Source of the DNA: Lysobacterales bacterium
GTDB lineage: Bacteria > Pseudomonadota > Gammaproteobacteria > Xanthomonadales > SZUA-36
Assembly (NCBI GenBank): GCA_028289465.1
Contig: JANQPM010000119.1
Location: 22,819 to 86,818, forward strand
DNA length: 64,000 nucleotides
Reading direction: 5' to 3'
Part shown: piece after piece, positions 23,504 through 32,900 of the stretch
Layout of the letters: each line of letters opens with the position of its first letter
Numbering within the stretch: position 1 is the stretch's first letter
Made by a program: the position numbers and the translations under genes
Notes under the pieces: generated by a model
The model's database searches: none
Told to the model about the DNA's origin: nothing
What the model saw: only the letters and a program-made list of their open reading frames with translations

Positions 23504-24823
23504 TTGTTGAAATTGAAACTCAACCAATTGAGTTTAGCTTGTGTATTGGCACTAACCGGCAATGTGTCACTATCCGTTTCAGCAAAACAAGAGCCGGTCG
23601 ATATGGTTCCCTCGCGGAACGCCGGCAGCGCTTCCGGTGTGCAAGAAAATCAGGCCCCGATAGATCCATGGGCTCCGCCGGCCGCGAAAGACGAGGACGA
23701 GGTTGGCGAGAAGGTCAAAAACCGCCATATTTCTTTGCTGGGCACCACTATCCTGCCAACCATCGGTATAGACTTCGGCTACGACGACAATCTAACCCTG
23801 TCCAACAGCCAGCAGATTGATTCCACGTTTACTGTCATCTCACCCGGCCTGCGGGTTGAAATTCCAGGCAATCGCTCGTTCCTCGCCGTATCTTACGAGG
23901 GTGAATTAGGCGCATATCATGACAGCTCGCTTGATGATTTCGACGACCACAAGTTTCGTGCCGAGTACCGCTATGACCCGACCGCCCGAACCGGTATCGA
24001 CATGTATGCCGAATACCGGAAGGCGCATGATCAGCGGGGTACGGGAGCCCGTCAGGGTGATCAAGGTCTGATCGACCTTGAGCCGGACGAGTACGACGCT
24101 TTCGGCTTTGGCGGCCGCTGGGCATACGGTGCGGTCGGTGCGCAGGGCCGCATTGAGCTGGAAGCCGGAAAAGTCGACCTGGAATATCAGAACAATCGCG
24201 AATTTACCCGGTTTCGCGATCGTGAAGATCTGTTTTGGGGTGGAACGTTCTACTGGCGCATTGCACCGAAAACTTCGGCCCTGGTTCAATATCAATGGGC
24301 TGATATTGATTATGACAGCATCGGGCTGGACAGCGAAGAAACCCGTTATCTGGTCGGTGTGACCTGGGAAGCCACCGCGAAAACCAGCGGGACCGTTAAA
24401 TTCGGTCGGCTCGACAAGGACTTTGACGATCCGGCCCGCGAGGACTACAACGGCGCTACCTGGGAGGCCGAGATTAGCTGGAGCCCAAAAACCTACTCTG
24501 TATTTACGCTGGCCGCATCGCGGGAAACGGATGAAACCGACGGTTTCGGCGACTTTGTTCTGCGTGAGGACGTTACGCTGGCTTGGCGGCATAACTGGTC
24601 TGATCGTTTTCGCACCGTAGTTGATATCGGTATTGGCGATGATGACCATCGGTCCAACATTCGAAAGGATGATTTGTTTTTCTGGGGTTTGGCTGCGCGC
24701 TGGCAGTTTAACCGCTACTTCCAGCTCGGCGCGGGAGTCAAGTATTTCGAACGCGATTCCGTGCAGCAGGAGTTCGATTTTGACAGGTATCTTTACCTGA
24801 TCTCGCTGGAAGGTTCCTATTAG
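23504..24823 (+). CDS. Outer-membrane beta-barrel protein (VpsM / BBP2-like)
   Basis: This 439-residue secreted protein begins with a signal peptide (LSLACVLALTGNVSLSVSA, residues 9-27). From about residue 85 it consists of alternating-residue strands with regular aromatic ends, for example TIGIDFGYDDNLTLSNS, FLAVSYEGELGAYHDS and RYLVGVTWEATAKTSGTVKF, and ends in the aromatic-rich strand YLYLISLEGSY. This is the layout of the putative beta-barrel porin family seen as VpsM/EpsL in exopolysaccharide loci, where it is thought to help export the polymer. Start: TTG 23504 (or TTG 23507) behind GGAG at 23495; no ATG is available. It is the first gene of the export module. Confidence 0.83.
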   Translation: MLKLKLNQLSLACVLALTGNVSLSVSAKQEPVDMVPSRNAGSASGVQENQAPIDPWAPPAAKDEDEVGEKVKNRHISLLGTTILPTIGIDFGYDDNLTLSNSQQIDSTFTVISPGLRVEIPGNRSFLAVSYEGELGAYHDSSLDDFDDHKFRAEYRYDPTARTGIDMYAEYRKAHDQRGTGARQGDQGLIDLEPDEYDAFGFGGRWAYGAVGAQGRIELEAGKVDLEYQNNREFTRFRDREDLFWGGTFYWRIAPKTSALVQYQWADIDYDSIGLDSEETRYLVGVTWEATAKTSGTVKFGRLDKDFDDPAREDYNGATWEAEISWSPKTYSVFTLAASRETDETDGFGDFVLREDVTLAWRHNWSDRFRTVVDIGIGDDDHRSNIRKDDLFFWGLAARWQFNRYFQLGAGVKYFERDSVQQEFDFDRYLYLISLEGSY

Positions 24824-24908
24824 CGCCCCTACCTCTGTATCCGAACGCGAACTGTCTGCCCGGCGGTATGTCTACTGTTAACCACGACTCGGGCAACGAT
24901 GCTAGTAT

Positions 24909-25463
24909 ATGTCGATGAATAAATCATGCGTTAGAGGCTTGCTGCTACTGGTTTTGTGCGGGCTCGGCACGGCCGGATCGGCACAGGAAGCGACTCTCGA
25001 AGAAAGAGCCTACCAGCTCGGTGCCGGCGATGTGATCAAGGTGACGGTCTATGGAGAAGACGACCTGACCCAGGAGTTGCATGTCAGCGAGGATGGCCCA
25101 GTCACTTACGCCTTTGTCGGCCAGTTTATTCTGTCCGGCAAGTCCGTTGCGCAAGTTGAATCGGAAATCACTTCGCGCCTGCTCGGCGATTATCTGATTA
25201 ATCCACAGGTCAGCGTCACCATGTTCGAATATCGGCCGTTTTTTATTACCGGGGAGGTGGTCACACCGGGAAGCTATCCTTACCAGCCCGGGCTGACGGT
25301 GCGCCAGGCCATATCCATTGCCGGCGGGCTTAAGGAACGGGCGTCCTCGCGCAAATGGTTTGTGGTTCCGTCCGGCGGGACCGAACTGGACCGCCGTCGC
25401 GTGCAGGAAGATGATCCGGTTGGCCCGGGCGATACCATCAGCGTGGAACAGAGCTTCTTCTAG
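24909..25463 (+). CDS. Polysaccharide export protein, small Wza type (VpsN-like)
   Basis: This 184-residue periplasmic or outer-membrane protein has a signal peptide (LLLLVLCGLGTAGSAQ). A poly_export domain, YQLGAGDVIKVTVYGEDDLTQE, runs from about residue 36, and a SLBB-like segment, FFITGEVVTPGSYPYQPGLTV, from about residue 112. It is about half the length of E. coli Wza and lacks its C-terminal membrane helix, as in VpsN and EpsE-type proteins that work with a separate barrel, here the upstream gene. The cysteine in the signal region (VLCG) does not make a convincing lipobox. It is followed 11 bases later by the kinase gene. Confidence 0.9.
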   Translation: MSMNKSCVRGLLLLVLCGLGTAGSAQEATLEERAYQLGAGDVIKVTVYGEDDLTQELHVSEDGPVTYAFVGQFILSGKSVAQVESEITSRLLGDYLINPQVSVTMFEYRPFFITGEVVTPGSYPYQPGLTVRQAISIAGGLKERASSRKWFVVPSGGTELDRRRVQEDDPVGPGDTISVEQSFF

Positions 25464-25474
25464 ATGGCGCCGGG

Positions 25475-27727
25475 ATGAAGAACACACCGCCGGAATATCG
25501 TCCGGACAGCGAATATCAGACCAGCGGCCTGGATCTGCGCGAATACCTCAGGGTCCTGTTTAACTACAAGTCAGGCATTGTCGGGCTGGCTATTATCGCC
25601 GGGCTACTGGGTTTGTATGCGGCCTACAAGGTCACGCCGATCTATCGTTCTTCGGCAACCCTGCAGATAGAGCGGGAAGCGACGCCGGCGCTGGGTTCGG
25701 CGTATCTGTATCCGATTCAAAACTGGGAGTTCTACCAGACGCAGTATCAATTGCTGCGCTCCTGGGGCGTTGCCGAACTGGCGGCCGAAGACCTGGGGCT
25801 GTTCGATGCAATGGATAGTGCGGCCCAGCCCGCAGCGGCCGCAAAATCGTCTTTCCTTAACTGGCGCCGGCTGATTCCCGACGCGCTTGGCAAGCCGCCG
25901 CGTGAGATCGGACCGGAGGAGCGCCGTAACAACATCATTGCCGGCGTTCAGGCAGCCATTACCGTGAATCCGGTCGAGAACAGCGAACTGGTCAGTATTT
26001 CCGTAGACAATCCCGATCCGCAGCGCGCTGCGGATACTGCCAATGCGGTCGCGAAGTCTTATATCAACTTCTTAAAGGACCGCGCGCTGGCGGACATCAC
26101 CAATAATCAGAGCTGGTATGTCTCCCGGCTGGATCAGGCGAAAGCCGATCTCGAAGACGCGGAAAGCAAATACCAGGCGTTCTTGGACAAAGAAGGAATT
26201 CTGACCGATGCCGAGGGAGCTGATGCGGTGCGCACACAGCGCCTGCAGCTGGCCATGTCCGGCCGTGAACAGGCGCGCCTGGACCGGCTTGCAGTGGAAA
26301 GTCTGTATCGCCAGATTCAGTCCGTGCGGTCTGGCGGCGCCGGGTCGCTGGAGACCATTACCGAACTCGAATCCCGGGGCATCGTCCGGGAACTGAAAAG
26401 CAACGTCGGTCAGGCCCGTCAGCAGGTGAATGAACTATCCCTTCGCTATGGACCCAAGCATCGGCGCATGATAGCGGCCAATTCGCAATTGGAGACCGAC
26501 CGCCAGCTCTACCAGGAAGAACTGGACAAGGCGGCCGACAGCGTCGTTGCGGACTTTGAGAGGGCCCGGCAGGCGGAACTCTCCTTTTCCGATCAGTTGG
26601 CGGAAGCCGAAACCGATTTGCGGCAGCTAAACCGCCAGCAGGCGGAGTTGACGCGCTTGCAGGACGGCGTCAAATCGGCCCGTGCGCTGTTTGATCAACT
26701 GCAATCCGGCGAGAGAACCGCCGGGCTTCTGGAAGGAGGCGAACAGAAAGTCAATGCCGGCGTTATCGAAGCCGCGCGCCCCGGATTGTCTCCGGTGCGC
26801 CCGAATAAGCAGCGCATGGTGTTGGCATGGGCGTTTTCCGGTCTGGCTCTGGGTGTTGCGCTGGCTTTCCTGCTTGATCATTTGGATAACACGTTTAAAG
26901 GCTCCGAAGATGTCGAGCGCCGGCTGGCACTGCCGGTACTCGGCCTGTTACCCCAGCTCAAACTGAATAAGAGCGAGACGCTGGCGCCGATGAGCCAGTT
27001 CACCGAGAAATCCAGGTCGGCGTTTTCCGAAGCCGTCAGGACGGTCAGGACCGGCGTGATGCTGTCCACGCTGGACAATGAGCAGTCGGTAATCGTCGTC
27101 ACCTCGTCGGTGCCCGGAGAAGGAAAAACCACGCTGGCCATCAATCTGGCCCATTCCATCGGGCAGATGAAGAGAACCGTATTGATTGATGCCGACATGC
27201 GCCGGCCGATGGTGCATAAGGCCAAGTCCATTGAGAAAGTGCATCCGGGCTTGTCGTCGCTGATCGCCGGCGAGGTCAGCCTGGAGCAGGTGATTGACCG
27301 TCAGCAGGGCGAAGAGCTGCATATCATTCATGCGGGAGTCATCCCGCCCAATCCGCTGGAACTGCTGTCTTCCAAACGGTTCAAGGATCTGATTAAGCAT
27401 CTGAAGTCACTGTACGATGTGGTTGTGATCGATTCGACGCCCACGCTTGCGGTCAGTGACGCGCTGGTGGTGTCGCAGTTGGCCGACGCGGTGTTGTATG
27501 TGATTCGCGCCGATGCGACGCCTTATCAGGCGGCCGAACAGGGCGCGAAGCGCCTGCGGCGCGCCGATGTGCCGCTGTTGGGCGTGGTACTCAACCAGGT
27601 GGCTGCGTCGGGCAAAGGCTATTACGGCAAGTACCGCAAATATGGCCGCTACTATCGTTATGGCCGGTATGGCTACTACGGCGATCAGTACCACGAGTAC
27701 TACGGGGTCAACGAAAAAGCTTCCTAA
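25475..27727 (+). CDS. Wzc-type chain-length regulator / BY-kinase (VpsO-like)
   Basis: The 750-residue inner-membrane protein fuses a Wzz domain to a tyrosine kinase. The Wzz part starts LDLREYLRVLFNYKSGIVGL (first membrane helix about residues 31-50), followed by a long coiled coil (about 200-420) and a second helix, MVLAWAFSGLALGVALAFLL. The kinase has Walker A SSVPGEGKTTL (Lys551), Walker A' VLIDADMRRP and Walker B VVVIDSTPT (Asp653). The C terminus is a tyrosine cluster of more than a dozen Tyr (YYGKYRKYGRYYRYGRYGYY) that should be autophosphorylated. It controls polymer length and export with the Wza-like protein, and the next gene encodes the matching phosphatase. Confidence 0.94.
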   Translation: MKNTPPEYRPDSEYQTSGLDLREYLRVLFNYKSGIVGLAIIAGLLGLYAAYKVTPIYRSSATLQIEREATPALGSAYLYPIQNWEFYQTQYQLLRSWGVAELAAEDLGLFDAMDSAAQPAAAAKSSFLNWRRLIPDALGKPPREIGPEERRNNIIAGVQAAITVNPVENSELVSISVDNPDPQRAADTANAVAKSYINFLKDRALADITNNQSWYVSRLDQAKADLEDAESKYQAFLDKEGILTDAEGADAVRTQRLQLAMSGREQARLDRLAVESLYRQIQSVRSGGAGSLETITELESRGIVRELKSNVGQARQQVNELSLRYGPKHRRMIAANSQLETDRQLYQEELDKAADSVVADFERARQAELSFSDQLAEAETDLRQLNRQQAELTRLQDGVKSARALFDQLQSGERTAGLLEGGEQKVNAGVIEAARPGLSPVRPNKQRMVLAWAFSGLALGVALAFLLDHLDNTFKGSEDVERRLALPVLGLLPQLKLNKSETLAPMSQFTEKSRSAFSEAVRTVRTGVMLSTLDNEQSVIVVTSSVPGEGKTTLAINLAHSIGQMKRTVLIDADMRRPMVHKAKSIEKVHPGLSSLIAGEVSLEQVIDRQQGEELHIIHAGVIPPNPLELLSSKRFKDLIKHLKSLYDVVVIDSTPTLAVSDALVVSQLADAVLYVIRADATPYQAAEQGAKRLRRADVPLLGVVLNQVAASGKGYYGKYRKYGRYYRYGRYGYYGDQYHEYYGVNEKAS

Positions 27728-27774
27728 GGCCGGTCCCGATTCCGGTTGAATCCGGTCGACGATATAATTTTCCG

Positions 27775-28548
27775 ATGATTGATCTTCACTGCCATATGTT
27801 GCCGGCGGTAGACGACGGTGCCCGGAACCTCGACGATGCATTGGCACTGGCCACGGCTGCGGTGGGCAACGGCATCGAGAAATGCGTGCTCACTCCGCAT
27901 ATGCATGAAGGGCGCTACGACAACACCGCCAAATCGCTGAAAGGCCATTTTGATGCGTTTCGCGACACACTGGCCCGGCATGAGCTTGATCTGCAGCTGG
28001 GGCTGGCTGCGGAAGTGCGTATCGGGATCGAAGTGCTGATCTGGCTGGAGGCCGGTCTGGTGCCGTTTCTCGGGGACTATCAAGGCAAACCGGTGTTGCT
28101 GCTGGAGCTGCCGCATGGGCAGATACCGCCGGGCAGCGATAAGTTGACGCGCCGTTTGATAGACCAGGGCATTCAGCCGATGATCGCCCATCCGGAGCGC
28201 AACAAGTACGTGATTCGTGACTTGTCGGCGATTTACCCGTTCGTGGAAATGGGCTGCCTGCTGCAGGTAACCGCCGGTTCCGTCGTCGGCCAGTTCGGGC
28301 CTTACGCCCGGGAACGGGCGGCTGAGCTGCTGGAGCGCGGCTGGGTGACCATTCTGGCTACCGACGCTCATTCCATCGATTGGCGGCCGCCGAATCTCGC
28401 CGAGGGGCGGATGGCCGCGGCCGAAATCGTCGGCGAGGCTGAGAGCTGGGAACTGGTCAGGCATCGGCCCGAACAGATCGCAGCAATGCATTTTGGAGGC
28501 CCGGGGCCCGGTCCGTCAGACACTGCCGGCACCGAACCGCCCGGCTGA
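27775..28548 (+). CDS. PHP-type tyrosine-protein phosphatase (CpsB/CapC/YwqE family)
   Basis: The 257-residue metal-dependent phosphatase starts MIDLHCHMLPAVDDGA (metal ligands His5 and His7) and has CVLTPHMHEGRYDN, PMIAHPERNKYV and ILATDAHSIDWRPPNL, which are the PHP-fold ligands in order. It should dephosphorylate the tyrosine cluster of the upstream BY-kinase. This enzyme class is best known from Gram-positive capsule loci; many gammaproteobacterial systems use a low-molecular-weight (Wzb) phosphatase instead, and no Wzb is seen here. It is followed 3 bases later by the VpsP-like gene. Confidence 0.92.
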   Translation: MIDLHCHMLPAVDDGARNLDDALALATAAVGNGIEKCVLTPHMHEGRYDNTAKSLKGHFDAFRDTLARHELDLQLGLAAEVRIGIEVLIWLEAGLVPFLGDYQGKPVLLLELPHGQIPPGSDKLTRRLIDQGIQPMIAHPERNKYVIRDLSAIYPFVEMGCLLQVTAGSVVGQFGPYARERAAELLERGWVTILATDAHSIDWRPPNLAEGRMAAAEIVGEAESWELVRHRPEQIAAMHFGGPGPGPSDTAGTEPPG

Positions 28549-28551
28549 GCG

Positions 28552-29250
28552 ATGCCGAAACCGCTGATCGCGATACCATTGATCCTGTTACTGGCCGCAC
28601 TGGCGCTGTGGGCCGCAATGCGCGCATGGGCCAGCGTGCAATTCTGGCAGGCCGATGAAGCTGTGTCCGGCATTATCGCTACCGGTGATCCCGACTACGA
28701 ACTGCTGCAGGACGCGCAACAGCGTGTGGATGCCGCATTGCGGTTTTTTTCCGGCAACCCGGATTTGCAGGATATCCGAGGCCAGATTGCCGAGCTGTCC
28801 GCGGACCGGCCCGGCATTTCCCTGCAGGAGCGCAAACGGCTGCTGGAGGATGCCGCCGATAGCTACCGCGCGGCGATTGCCGAACGTCCTTTATGGCCAT
28901 ACAGTTGGGCGAATCTGATGACCGTGAAGGACAAACAGGGCCTCATCGACCGCGAATACCGTCAGGCTTTGAATCAGTGTGCGGCACTTGGACCGTGGGA
29001 GCCTGCGGTGCAGCAACAGATGATTCGCAGCGGACTGAAGAGATGGAGCCTGCTCAGCGTCGGGGATCGGGAGCGCATTCTGGCCGCGATGGATCGTGCG
29101 CTGCGAATTCAGCCGGGGAAATTGCTCGACATTGCCCGGCGTTTTAACCGTCCGGACCTGTTTTGCAGCCGTTATCTTCGCCAGCCGAAAGCCGAACGGT
29201 CTCACGGTCAGGTTGAACGGTACTGCAATGATTTCACGGGTCGTGAATAG
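28552..29250 (+). CDS. VpsP-like membrane-anchored protein
   Basis: The 232-residue protein has one N-terminal membrane helix (IPLILLLAALALWAAMRAW) and a soluble, helical periplasmic part that looks TPR-like (LQERKRLLEDAADSYRAAIAERPLWPYSWANL). It resembles the VpsP family, which sits at the end of vps-type operons. The molecular role is not established; a scaffold for the export complex is plausible. ATG 28552 is 3 bases after the phosphatase stop, so the two are probably co-translated. The next 650 bases hold no gene. Confidence 0.72.
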   Translation: MPKPLIAIPLILLLAALALWAAMRAWASVQFWQADEAVSGIIATGDPDYELLQDAQQRVDAALRFFSGNPDLQDIRGQIAELSADRPGISLQERKRLLEDAADSYRAAIAERPLWPYSWANLMTVKDKQGLIDREYRQALNQCAALGPWEPAVQQQMIRSGLKRWSLLSVGDRERILAAMDRALRIQPGKLLDIARRFNRPDLFCSRYLRQPKAERSHGQVERYCNDFTGRE

Positions 29251-29900
29251 TCGTGGGTACGGCCGTTCCGGTGCGCTCAACCGACCAATCCGCCCGGATA
29301 CCGGCTGCAGCAGTAATCCAGCCTTCGCTTTCCAAATTCCAGTAACAGCCGCGCGCGGCGGTTGATCTGTTACGCCGGCGTTGATATTGCTGCGATGTGT
29401 TTTAGCGACTACCCATGGGCCGGGCAGTAGTGCTTTCATTTCTTCCGGGTGCCCGGGTCGGCGTTCAAGGGTGCTATCACGCTATCGCCAAACCGCGTAT
29501 TCGCAACTAATTTCCGGGCCCGGCGGGCGTTTGACTTCCATAACTTTAGAGGGTTAGGCTAATTTGGCATTGGTCTCTGGCAACTTAGGGCCCAATGATG
29601 CGAAGTAACCATGGCGGCTTCTCTTCATTGGCAGCCGCTCATTTTGTTGTTGCGATTATCGCGCAGCAGGGCGGAAAAGCCGTGATATTGCCCATCTTCC
29701 ATGGGTAAGAAGGGGGGATCAGAAAGGAGGGTGTCTGCGATCTGACGCGTCCGGCAAACCGGCGCGGCGGTATGCGGTCTGCGACGCATCAATAGCAGGA
29801 AATCAGTATTGTTAGAAGCAGGTATCCTCAAAATACCTGTTATCGAGTTACCCGGTAGCGATGACCACGGGTGGTTATCGAAGACTCGAAAGAGGTGAGC
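29251..29900 (+). other. Gene-free 650-base gap upstream of the C25 peptidase gene
   Basis: I see no gene here. Open frames in the stretch (29625-29831 on the minus strand, for example) show no family features. It contains the direct repeat GTCTGCGA (29732-29739 and 29778-29785), a GCGGCT/AGCCGC hairpin near 29611-29635, GGCGGTATGCGG (29766-29777, close to the ops core GGCGGTAG) and an exact inverted repeat at 29819-29839. The length suggests a long leader or a multi-input promoter; no clear -35/-10 pair stands out. Confidence 0.5.
29819..29839 (+). promoter_or_regulatory. Exact inverted repeat upstream of the C25 gene
   Basis: CAGGTAT (29819-29825) and ATACCTG (29833-29839) are exact inverse partners separated by 7 bases, about 60 bases before the start codon. 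It could be an operator for a dimeric regulator or a hairpin in the 5' leader. It is not followed by a T-tract, so it is not a terminator. Confidence 0.45.
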
Positions 29901-32900
29901 ATGATAAGACGTCGACTAGCGGTTAGTAATACGGCAGCTTGTTGGCTGAAACGTGGCAGCAGGATACTTGAGCCGCGAATAAGCAGATGGTCCGGCGCGG
30001 TTTTAGCGGTACTGCTGGCGACCTGTTTTGCATCCGGTGCGATGGCCAGTATCACGCCGATCGCCACGACCACGGCTGACTCTGCCGGTGAAGCGTCCAG
30101 TACGGTAACCGTTGCACGGCCGGCCGGCGTGGTCGCCGGCGATGTGTTGGTCGCATCGCTGGTGCTCGAGTCAAATGGCGAAAGCGTCAACGTGCCCAGT
30201 GGCTGGACCCTGGTCGGAGAGACCGATGTTCATTTCGCGATGGCGGTGATGTACCGTATAGCGGGTGCGAGCGAGCCGGCCAATTATACGTTCACTTTTT
30301 CCGATGACGCTGAAAACATCGGGTCCATTACAGCTTACCGGGGTGTGGATAACACCAACCCGATCGGGGCAACGGCTGTCGATACGAACGGCGGTACGTC
30401 CATGCTGGTCATGTCTTCGCTGACGACTACGACGTCCAATGCCTATGTGGTACGGTCGGTCGCGTCTGATAACAATGCCGGTTATACGCCGCCTGCCGGT
30501 TATACCGAGCGGGTCGACACCGACAGCGGCGGCAGCTTGTCACATGGCTATGCGGATCGAGAAATGGCAACGGCCGGCGCGACCGGAACAGAAACCTATA
30601 CCTATGGCCAGAGCCAGCCATTTATTGGTATATCGCTGGTTTTGAATTGCGCCCCGACCGCCGATTGGGATGATGCACCGAACAGTTACGGCACCCTGGA
30701 GTCAGCCAACGGCCCGAGGCATACAACCAGCGCTTCGCTGTTTATCGGCTCATCCGTCGACGCCGATGCCGATGGTCAGCCGACCTCGGCCGCCGACGGC
30801 GACGGCGCTGACGATGACGGCGCGACGTTTGCCGCGATCGGTCCGGGTAATGCAGCGGCGAGCGGTGTTACCAACACCTATGCCTTAAGTGTTGAAGTCA
30901 CCAACAGTACCGGCGGCGATGCGATGCTGTCGGGCTGGATGGATTTGGACTGCAACGGCACGTTTGAAGCCGGTGAGCGGGCCACAGGCTGTTTCAAGTC
31001 AGCCGGTGCCAGCAATTGCAGCCCGACCGACAGCCGTGGTGCGGTCATTCCGACCGGCGCCACGCCGTCCAGCGGCAAAGGCGTGCTGTACTGGGACGGC
31101 GGGAATGCTGGTGCGCCGCTGATCAGCCAGATCCTCGCGGACAATACCTGCGCCAACGACACGAACGGCAATCCGGTGACATTCGCCCGGTTGCGTTTAA
31201 CCACGGACGCATCGTTCTTCAGCTTAAGTTCGCCGTCACCGCTGGGTTCGGCCGGCGATGGCGAGGTCGAGGGTTTTCAGGTACCAATCGCTGCGAGTAC
31301 TACGCCTGCTGTTATCGGCGAGGTTCAGGCCCAAGCATTCCAGGATGGCACGGTTTTCTCGTGGCTGACCGCATCGGAGACAGATGTAGCGGCATTCCGG
31401 GTGGAACGACGGACGGCCGCCGGCGATTGGCAGGTGGTGCATAGCGAGCCGTGGCTGCCGGCGCTGCTGAGTTTGCAGGGTGGGCGCTACCAGGTCCGCG
31501 ATGCTACCGCAGTAGCCGGTCAACGCTATCACTATCGCGTGATCGAACAAAGCGGGGACGGCCGCCGCCAAAGCTATGGGCCGTATACCGTAACGGTCGG
31601 TGAGCAGACCGGCAAAGCGGTGCTGACCAATGGCTATCGCTCCGAGGCGCGTTGGGACATCGACCGGACCGCGGCACTGGCCGAAGCCCGTGAACTGGCA
31701 GCCCGGCGGCCATTCAAAGACCAAATACAGACGCTGGGCAAAGACTCAGGCATTCAGTTGCGGTCGGTGGCGGTAAGCCGGCCGAAGCAACTGAAACTGA
31801 GGGTTCAGGCAAGTGGCTTGTATGCGCTGCCGCTATCGACCCTGGCTAACGAATTCGGTTTTTCGGCGCGGACGGTGCGCTCCTGGCAACGGCGCGGTCT
31901 GCTGTCCCTGCAGACCGGCGGTCAGGAAGTGGCCTGGCGTGCAGATAGTAAAGGAACACTGTATTTCTACGGCGAAGCGATTGACAGCTTGTTCAGTGAG
32001 GAGCGGACCTATTGGCTGACGCGCCAGCGGCGTGGCTTGAAGATGAAGACCCTGACGGTGCACCGCGGCCGGCCGGTCAACGAGTCGTTTATCGCGAGCC
32101 GGCATGACGAACAGGATAACTTTGCATTCCTGTCGGCGACCGGTGATCCGCGATCGGATTACTGGTTCCGCGAGGCGCTGAATACCACGGCAGCGAACCG
32201 GACCAAGGTGTTTGAGGTTGCAGCACCGGGCGCGAACAGCGCCGATGGCAGCTTGTCGTTGAACCTGTGGGGCGGGTTCGATGCGACCCATGTGGTGGAT
32301 GTGAAGGTAAACGGCGAAGCGGCTGGTACGGTTCGCTTTAGGGGCCGCCGAAGCCACCAGGCAAGCCTGGGTTTGCCGGCATCGGCGTTCGGTGGAGAGA
32401 CCCTGTCGGTGGAACTGACATTGCAGGATAGTCCGGGCAGGGGGTTTGATTTTATTCTGCTGGACAGTTTCGATCTGGACTACCGGCGGTCCTATCGCGC
32501 GGATCAGGGAACATTGCGGTACTCGGCCGAGGCCGATACGAAAGTGGTGGGTTTTACCAGCCGGGTAATTAGAACCCTGGATATTACCGACCCTCGCCGG
32601 CCGGCATGGGTCAAGGGCGGTGCGCGCTGGAAACAAAAGACCGGCGAGTACGCGTTCCGTGGCAAACTGCCGCTCGGTGAATACCTGAGCACGGATCAGT
32701 TGTTGTCGCCGAGTCAGATCATCGCGGATGTGCCATCAACACTGAAGGCCGGCAATAACCGGGCGGACTACGTGATCATTACCCATGCGGCCTTGCGCGA
32801 CGGCGCCGAGGCGCTGGCCGATTACCGGTCTCGGGACCTCCGAACGCTGGTGGTCGATGTGCAGGATATTTACGACGAGTTTGCCCATGGTCTGGCGGAC

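Noticed and set aside
27745..27767. Promoter before the PHP phosphatase gene
   Set aside because: A TATAAT is present, but the only -35-like TTGAAT is 11 bases away, too close; the gene probably depends on read-through from the kinase gene.
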